Assembly: GCA_028281075.1 (NCBI GenBank)
Contig: JANQKO010000657.1
Coordinates: 1-17,509 of the forward strand
DNA from: Alphaproteobacteria bacterium
GTDB taxonomy: Bacteria; Pseudomonadota; Alphaproteobacteria; GCA-2731375
Direction of reading: 5' to 3'
DNA: 17,509 bases
Part shown: in pieces, positions 13,048 to 17,509 of the stretch
How the letters are laid out: each line of letters opens with the position of its first letter
Numbering within the stretch: position 1 is the first letter of the stretch
The notes under the pieces: generated by a model
The model's input: the letters and a program-made list of their open reading frames with translations, nothing else
What the model was told of the DNA's origin: nothing
Database searches by the model: none
Translations under genes and position numbers: made by a program

Positions 13048-13737
13048 ATGACCGCCGGGACCGCCGATCGGCCGGCCTCGCATGCCCACCGGCGCGCGCC
13101 GCGCCGGTGGCTGCTGATGCTCTGCGGCGCCCTGGCGCTGTTCTGCCCGTCCACGCCGGCCCTGGCGGTCGACTGGCTGGTGCTGGTGGTCGACCGGTCC
13201 AACTCGATCGACGCCGACGAGCTGCGGCTGCAGCGGCAGGCCTATGTCGACGTCCTGAACGACAGCCACATCGTGCGCGCGCTGAAGGACACGTCCGTCG
13301 CCATTATCGAGTTCGACAGCACGGCCACGGTCATCGTCCCCTGGAGCAGCGCGCGCGGCGCCGCGGCGCAATACGCGGCCGCCATGTTCGCGCCCGGCAC
13401 CCGGGGCGGCACCGGTATCGGCCATGGCCTGGGCGCGGCGCTTTCCCTGCTGCACGCGAAGCAGGGGCGGCGGGTGATCGACGTCTCGGGAGACGGGCGC
13501 GAGAACCGTGATTCCGTCCTGCTGGAACGCCGGCGCGCGACGGCGACGGCATCCGGCATCGAGATCAACGGCCTGGTCATCCGCGGGCGCACGCAATACG
13601 ACCTGAAGCGCTACTACAAGCAGAAGGTCGTGAACGGCTTCGTCGTCGAGATCGACGACGTCGCCGATTTCCACGCGGCCCTGAAGCGCAAGATCCTGCA
13701 GGAAACGCTGGTCTCGCAGCGGCCGATGGCGGACTAG
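13048..13737 (+). CDS. Secreted DUF1194 (von Willebrand factor A-like) protein
   Basis: The product is 229 residues with an arginine-rich N-terminus, a hydrophobic core (WLLMLCGALALF) and a likely cleavage after ALA at residue 40, so it is probably periplasmic. The mature part is a VWA fold of the DUF1194 family. A metal-ion-dependent adhesion site is intact: DRSNS at residues 49-53, Thr122 in GGTGIGHGLG, and Asp in DVSGDGREN (145-149). Such domains bind Mg2+ or Ca2+ and mediate protein contacts; the role of DUF1194 is not known. The ATG at 13048 has only a weak upstream site, so the start is moderately sure. It lies 100 bases after the PQQ dehydrogenase but beyond its terminator, and its 3' end is 10 bases from the convergent nitroreductase stop. 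Confidence 0.85.
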   Translation: MTAGTADRPASHAHRRAPRRWLLMLCGALALFCPSTPALAVDWLVLVVDRSNSIDADELRLQRQAYVDVLNDSHIVRALKDTSVAIIEFDSTATVIVPWSSARGAAAQYAAAMFAPGTRGGTGIGHGLGAALSLLHAKQGRRVIDVSGDGRENRDSVLLERRRATATASGIEINGLVIRGRTQYDLKRYYKQKVVNGFVVEIDDVADFHAALKRKILQETLVSQRPMAD

Positions 13738-13747
13738 GCGCGCGGGC

Positions 13748-14539
13748 TCAGCGGAAGTCGAAGCCGAGCGCGCGGAGCTGGGCGCGCAGGTCGTCGCGGA
13801 GCTGCGGCACGAACTTCCGGTCCATCTCGTGGCTCCAGGAATCCGGCGTCGTCGGCTTGCCGACCGAGCCGTAATGGGCGGCGAGCGCGGCGTCGTAGTC
13901 GGCCACTTCCTCGACCATGGTGCAGTTGCCGCGCAGCACGCCGTAGCGATCCTGGTGCACCAGAGCCTCGAAGGCCATGCGCGGCTTCTGCTTCGGGATG
14001 TCCGCCGGCCAGCCCAGGCACATGCCGAACACGCAATAGACCCGGTGCGGCAGGCCCAGCGCGCGGGCGGTGGCGACGGCATCGTTGCGCACGGCGCCGA
14101 TCATCACGCCCTTCAGCCCCAGGGAATCGGCCGCCAGATAGGCCGACATGCCGACCAGCGCGGCGTCGATGCTGGACACGAGGCCGATCTCGAGATTGTT
14201 GTCGGCGATGTCGTGGCCGTGCCGGCGGCAGGCATGCGCGATCCGCGTCAGGTCGGCACAGAACGCAAGAAAAACGGGCGCGGCCGTCACATGCGGCTGA
14301 TTTCCGGTGATTGGCGCGATTTGCCGTTTAATTTCCGGGTCACGTACGACGATGACGCTGTAGGCCTGGATGTTCGACGAGGTCGGCGCGCGGAAGGCGG
14401 CGCGCAGGACGGCGTCGACCGTTTCCGGCGCCACCGGCCGGTCGGTGAAGCCGCGCACGCTGACGCGGTTCAGGAGGGTCTCGATGGTCTCGCTGCTGAT
14501 CGGGGCGCCGGCGGCCCCGGCCGTTTCTGGTTCTTGCAT
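13748..14539 (-). CDS. Nitroreductase-family FMN oxidoreductase (NfsA/NfrA-like)
   Basis: A 263-residue cytosolic flavoprotein predicted to reduce nitro groups or quinones with NAD(P)H. The FMN-phosphate motif RVSVRGFTDRPV is near residue 25 and the loop APTSSNIQAYSVIVVRDPE near residue 49. KGVMIGAVRND, VYCVFGMCLGWPADIPKQKP (residues about 139-180) and the C-terminal WSHEMDRKFVPQLRDDLRAQ match the NfsA-type subgroup. The ATG at 14539 is chosen because aggaga lies about 11 bases upstream; the frame stays open to 14743, but the extra residues are low-complexity and would overlap tctA. It follows tctA by 95 bases on the same strand and may be the last gene of that operon. The substrate is unknown. 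Confidence 0.9.
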   Translation of the reverse strand: MQEPETAGAAGAPISSETIETLLNRVSVRGFTDRPVAPETVDAVLRAAFRAPTSSNIQAYSVIVVRDPEIKRQIAPITGNQPHVTAAPVFLAFCADLTRIAHACRRHGHDIADNNLEIGLVSSIDAALVGMSAYLAADSLGLKGVMIGAVRNDAVATARALGLPHRVYCVFGMCLGWPADIPKQKPRMAFEALVHQDRYGVLRGNCTMVEEVADYDAALAAHYGSVGKPTTPDSWSHEMDRKFVPQLRDDLRAQLRALGFDFR

Positions 14540-14634
14540 GCTGACGGCGGTCTCCTGGCCGGATTGGATATTGTCGGGGATCGGCTGACGCCAATCGCGG
14601 GGCCGCACACTATCGGGCCGCGACCGGAAACCGG
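14540..14634. other. Spacer between tctA and the nitroreductase gene
   Basis: A hairpin gaccgg-aaa-ccggtc (14622-14636) overlaps the tctA stop codon but has no T-run, so it is more likely an mRNA-stability or partial-attenuation structure than a full terminator. The rest of the 95 bases shows only the nitroreductase ribosome binding site (aggaga, minus strand, 14556-14551). Confidence 0.35.
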
Positions 14635-16116
14635 TCAAGACCGGCGGCGGGCGAAGCGGTCGAGGATGGCCGAGCTGAACAGGCCGAGGACGGCGAGCAG
14701 GATGAACAGCGCGGCCAGCGGCTGCAGGAAGATCCGCCACCACTGGCCGTCGAACATCTTCAGCGAGTTCTGCAGGTTGGTTTCGACCATCTCGCCCAGG
14801 ATCAGGCCGATGGCGATGGGCGCCACGGAAAAGCCGAAGCGGCGGCAGAAATAGCCGACGAAGCCGAAGATCAGCACCAGCCAGACGTCCAGCATGGCCT
14901 GGTTCAGGGCATAGGCGCCGACGATGGAAAGCGAGAACACCACCGGCCAGAGGATCGCCCGCGGGATCAGCGTGACGCGCGCGAACAGCTTGGCCGCGTA
15001 GAGGCCGAGGAACAGGAACATGACGTTGGCGACCAGCATGGCGCCGAAGATGGCGTAGACCTTGTCGACCTGCTCGGTGAACAGATACGGCCCCGGCCGC
15101 AGCCCGTGCACCATCAGGCCGACGATGATCACGGCGGTGGTGGCGCTGCCCGGGATGCCGAGCACCAGGGTCGGCACCATGGCGCCGCCGGTGGCCGCGT
15201 TGTTCGCCGCCTCGGCGCCGGCGACGCCCTCGATCGCGCCCTTGCCGAACTGGTCGCGGTTCTTCGACCAGCGCTTGGCCTCGGCATAGCCGACCATGGC
15301 CGCGACCGTCGCGCCTTCCGCCGGCAGCACGCCGATGAAGGTGCCGATGCCGCAGGAGCGCAGCACCGTGCGCCAGATCCTGCGATAGTCGAGCAGCGTC
15401 GGAAGCTGCACCGCCTTCATGGCCACGGTCTCGACGATCTGGTTCAGCCGGGTCGACTGCACCAGCAGCTCGGACATGGCGAACAGGCCGATCATCACGG
15501 GTATGAAGTTCAGGCCCTCGTAGAGCTCGTAATTGCCGAACATGAAGCGTTCGACCGAGGTGATCTGGTCGGCGCCGATGGTCGCCAGCAGGACGCCGAA
15601 GGCGCCGCAGATCAGGTTCCGGACGGCGCCGCCCTCGCTGATGCTGGCCAGCATCGACAGGCCGAACAGGGTCAGGGCGAAATATTCCGGCGGCCGGAAC
15701 TGATAGGCGATCTGGGCCATCAGCGGCGCGGCGATGGCCAGCACGATGACCGAGAAGATGCCGCCGATGGTGCTGGCGACGACGGCAATGCCGAGCGCGC
15801 GGCCGGCCTCGCCGCGCTGGGCCAGCGGGAAGCCGTCGAGGCAGGTGGCCGCGGCCGCCGGCGTGCCCGGCGTGTTGATCAGGATCGCGGTGATGGCGCC
15901 GGCGAAGGTCGCCGAGACATAGATCGTGGTCAGCACGGTGATCGCGTGCACCGGCTCCATGGTCAGCGTGAAGGGCAGCAACAGGGCGGCGCCGGTGGTG
16001 GCGCCGAGGCCCGGCAGCGCGCCGATGATGACGCCGCCGACGGTGGTCAGCAGGATCAGCAGCAGCAGATAGGGATCGGCGAAGACCGAGAACATGGCGA
16101 GCAGGGCCTCGGTCAT
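14635..16116 (-). CDS. tctA: Tripartite tricarboxylate transporter, large permease TctA
   Basis: The main inner-membrane channel of a TTT secondary transporter, 493 residues from the ATG at 16116, the usual family length. Around a dozen hydrophobic helices are visible. Conserved motifs include GVIIGALPGLGATTGAALLL near residue 28, ILINTPGTPAAAATCLDGFP near residue 78, IGVLPAEGATVAAMVGYAEA near residue 255, and VLGIPGSATTAVIIVGLMVH near residue 316. The two glycine/proline-rich repeats betray the internal duplication of this family. The ATG is preferred to the GTG at 16125: the sequence tgagg, formed by the tctB stop codon and following bases, is its ribosome binding site eight bases upstream, so translation is probably coupled to tctB. 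The transported acid cannot be told. Confidence 0.95.
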   Translation of the reverse strand: MTEALLAMFSVFADPYLLLLILLTTVGGVIIGALPGLGATTGAALLLPFTLTMEPVHAITVLTTIYVSATFAGAITAILINTPGTPAAAATCLDGFPLAQRGEAGRALGIAVVASTIGGIFSVIVLAIAAPLMAQIAYQFRPPEYFALTLFGLSMLASISEGGAVRNLICGAFGVLLATIGADQITSVERFMFGNYELYEGLNFIPVMIGLFAMSELLVQSTRLNQIVETVAMKAVQLPTLLDYRRIWRTVLRSCGIGTFIGVLPAEGATVAAMVGYAEAKRWSKNRDQFGKGAIEGVAGAEAANNAATGGAMVPTLVLGIPGSATTAVIIVGLMVHGLRPGPYLFTEQVDKVYAIFGAMLVANVMFLFLGLYAAKLFARVTLIPRAILWPVVFSLSIVGAYALNQAMLDVWLVLIFGFVGYFCRRFGFSVAPIAIGLILGEMVETNLQNSLKMFDGQWWRIFLQPLAALFILLAVLGLFSSAILDRFARRRS

Positions 16117-16126
16117 GCCGGCCACC

Positions 16127-16627
16127 TCAGCCGTAATAGAGGTCGGTCAGGATGCCGCGCGGGAAGCGCACCTCGAGCAGGGCATCGAAGGTGATGAAGA
16201 TCAGGCCGGGCGTCAGCAGCGCCACCAGCCCGGCGACCCACCAGCGCCGCTCGCCCCAGACCAGGCACATGGCGAAGGCGACGACCATCAGCCCGAGAAA
16301 CATGTCGACGAAGCCCGCCAGCAGGAAGAACAGCGCCAGCAGCGCCATGGTCGCCCAGGTCTGGACCGGCTCGCGCGCCGCCGGCCGCGGCGGCCGGCGG
16401 ACGATCTGCCAGACCAGCACGGCGTTCAGGATCATCACCAGGCCGGCCAGGAACAGCGGAAAGTTCCGCGGCTGCATGGCATGGCCGACGATGATGTCGG
16501 CGGCCTTGTCGAAGGTAGTGGCGAGATAGGCGACGACGGCGCAGGCGGCCGCGATCACGGCCGGGATCACGAAGTCGAGCGGCGCCGCCCGCGCGGCGGC
16601 ACCGTCCTGCCTCGACGGTTCGTCCAT
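16127..16627 (-). CDS. tctB: Tripartite tricarboxylate transporter, small membrane subunit TctB
   Basis: A 166-residue inner-membrane protein with four hydrophobic segments (DFVIPAVIAAACAVVAYLAT, FPLFLAGLVMILNAVLVW, TWATMALLALFFLLAGFVDM, WVAGLVALLTPGLIFITFD), the normal shape of TctB. AMQPRNFPLFLAGLVMILNA after the first helix is the most recognisable family stretch. It assists TctA by an unclear role. It starts 19 bases after the tctC stop and ends 10 bases before the tctA start. The upstream binding site is weak. Confidence 0.9.
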   Translation of the reverse strand: MDEPSRQDGAAARAAPLDFVIPAVIAAACAVVAYLATTFDKAADIIVGHAMQPRNFPLFLAGLVMILNAVLVWQIVRRPPRPAAREPVQTWATMALLALFFLLAGFVDMFLGLMVVAFAMCLVWGERRWWVAGLVALLTPGLIFITFDALLEVRFPRGILTDLYYG

Positions 16628-16646
16628 CGCCGGACCCGGAGCTGGC

Positions 16647-17509
16647 CTAGAGGCCCATCTCCTTGATGGCGGGCTTCATGTCCTCGACCATCTTCTTGAT
16701 CTGGTCGCCCCATTCCCCGGCGCCGACCACCGAGCCGGCATCCAGGCCGACCGAGGTCAGGAAGCCCTGATAGACGTTGTGCCGCATGGCCTTGACCAGC
16801 TTCTCCTCCAGCACGGCGACCTTGGCCGGCTCGGTGCCGGCATGGGTGACGAAGCCGCGCACGGTGGCGAAGACCACGTCGATGCCGAGCGCGCGGGCCG
16901 TCTTGGCGGCCGGGATCGGGGCCATGCCCGACGTGCCGAGAATGACCAGCGGGCAGATGTCGCCGGCCTCGATCTGGGCCGAAGCCTCCGACAGGTTGAG
17001 CACGCCGACGTCGGTGGTGCCGGCGACGAGCTGGGTCGCGACCTCGCCGCCGCCCTTGAACGGCACGATGTCGGGCTGCATCAGCCCGCCCTTCTTGGCG
17101 AAGACATAGGCCGAGATGTGATCGATGCCACCGGCGTTGGTGGTGCCGAACTTCAGCTTCGTCGTCTTCATGCCGGCGACGAAGGCTTCCGGCGTCTTGT
17201 AGGGCGAGGTCTTGCAGTTGACCATCAGGATCTGCGGGTCGTCGGTGCCGCGCGCGATCGGCGTGATATCGTCGAGCGTCAGCTTGGTCTTGCCCTTGGC
17301 GACGGTGATGGCGTGGCCGATGGTGAAGGCCAGGATGGTGTGGCCGTCGGCCGGCCGGGTCAGGAAATGGTTCATCGCCGCGGCGCCGTTGCCGCCGCGC
17401 TTGTTGACGACGACCATGTCGGCCTTCAGCTCGCGCCGCGACCGCAGCATCATCATCCGGGTCGTGACGTCGGTGCCGCCGCCGGCGCCGGCATGGGTGA
17501 TCACCTCGA
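16647..17509 (-). CDS. tctC: TctC / Bug-family periplasmic binding protein, 5' end outside the window
   Basis: The substrate-binding subunit of the TTT system, which captures an organic acid in the periplasm and delivers it to TctA/TctB. About 287 residues are visible; family members are about 320, so the signal peptide and first strand are missing. Reading starts mid-protein at EVITHAGAGGGTDVTTRMM, the conserved phosphate/carboxylate-type loop. Other Bug landmarks are VVVNKRGGNGAAAMNHF, FGTTNAGGIDHISAYVFAKK, IVPFKGGGEVATQLVAGTTD and the C-terminal IKKMVEDMKPAIKEMGL. The first in-frame GTG near the edge (17504) is internal, not a start. It is the first gene of the tctCBA operon as far as the window shows; its promoter lies to the right of the window. 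Confidence 0.93.
   Translation of the reverse strand, partial: EVITHAGAGGGTDVTTRMMMLRSRRELKADMVVVNKRGGNGAAAMNHFLTRPADGHTILAFTIGHAITVAKGKTKLTLDDITPIARGTDDPQILMVNCKTSPYKTPEAFVAGMKTTKLKFGTTNAGGIDHISAYVFAKKGGLMQPDIVPFKGGGEVATQLVAGTTDVGVLNLSEASAQIEAGDICPLVILGTSGMAPIPAAKTARALGIDVVFATVRGFVTHAGTEPAKVAVLEEKLVKAMRHNVYQGFLTSVGLDAGSVVGAGEWGDQIKKMVEDMKPAIKEMGL

Noticed and set aside
14540..14743. N-terminal extension of the nitroreductase to 14743
   Set aside because: The extra 68 residues are proline/arginine-rich, overlap the tctA 3' end and lack family similarity; the ATG at 14539 has a binding site.

Overview
This window comes from a GC-rich bacterial chromosome. The sequence fits an alphaproteobacterium, perhaps a Rhodospirillales- or Hyphomicrobiales-like lineage. 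The grounds are high GC with strong third-position bias, a palindromic intergenic repeat of the 'cttgacccgaggatcc' type at the left end, a tripartite tricarboxylate transporter, a DUF1194 protein, and TonB receptors controlled by FecI/FecR. The exact taxon cannot be fixed from the sequence alone. No tRNA, rRNA, CRISPR array, insertion sequence or phage gene was seen.

Layout. 1-124: nested palindromic repeats downstream of yajQ. 125-610 (-): YajQ nucleotide-binding protein, divergent from an LLM-class flavin monooxygenase at 753-1841 (+). 1885-9641 (-): an iron-acquisition island. In transcription order it holds a TonB siderophore receptor without a signalling domain, a siderophore-interacting ferric reductase with a DUF2218 N-terminus, an ECF sigma factor of FecI type, its FecR-type anti-sigma partner, and a second TonB receptor with the STN signalling domain. 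Three Fur-box-like dyads sharing the half-site TGCGAAT sit before the first receptor, before the sigma factor and before the second receptor. An A-tract promoter of the type associated with FecI-like sigma factors may also precede the second receptor. 9687-10003: a divergent control region with a 15-bp palindrome between two back-to-back promoter candidates, then two tiny ORFs with very good ribosome binding sites; the first ORF covers a nested RNA fold. 10004-10651 (+): TetR regulator. 10836-12947 (+): a periplasmic PQQ- and haem-containing alcohol dehydrogenase closed by a strong terminator. 13048-13737 (+): a secreted VWA-like DUF1194 protein. 13748-14539 (-): nitroreductase. 14635-17509 (-): tctC (5' end cut off), tctB and tctA of a tripartite tricarboxylate transporter.

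How the genes work together. The island looks like a dual-control ferric-siderophore system. Fur would shut everything when iron is plentiful. When iron is scarce, the STN receptor would report substrate arrival through the membrane protein FecR to the sigma factor, which then boosts the receptor. The reductase would release iron in the cytoplasm. The TetR gene is divergent from the first receptor and upstream of the alcohol dehydrogenase, so it could link the two, but that is inference. The DUF1194 protein beside a PQQ enzyme recalls the VWA proteins of methanol-oxidation clusters, again only by analogy.

The most unusual items are the 17-bp perfect inverted repeat before the STN receptor, the leader between the divergent promoters with its two small ORFs and nested fold, and the compound palindromes at the left end. 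No gene set in the window is plainly a new defence, mobile or biosynthetic system.
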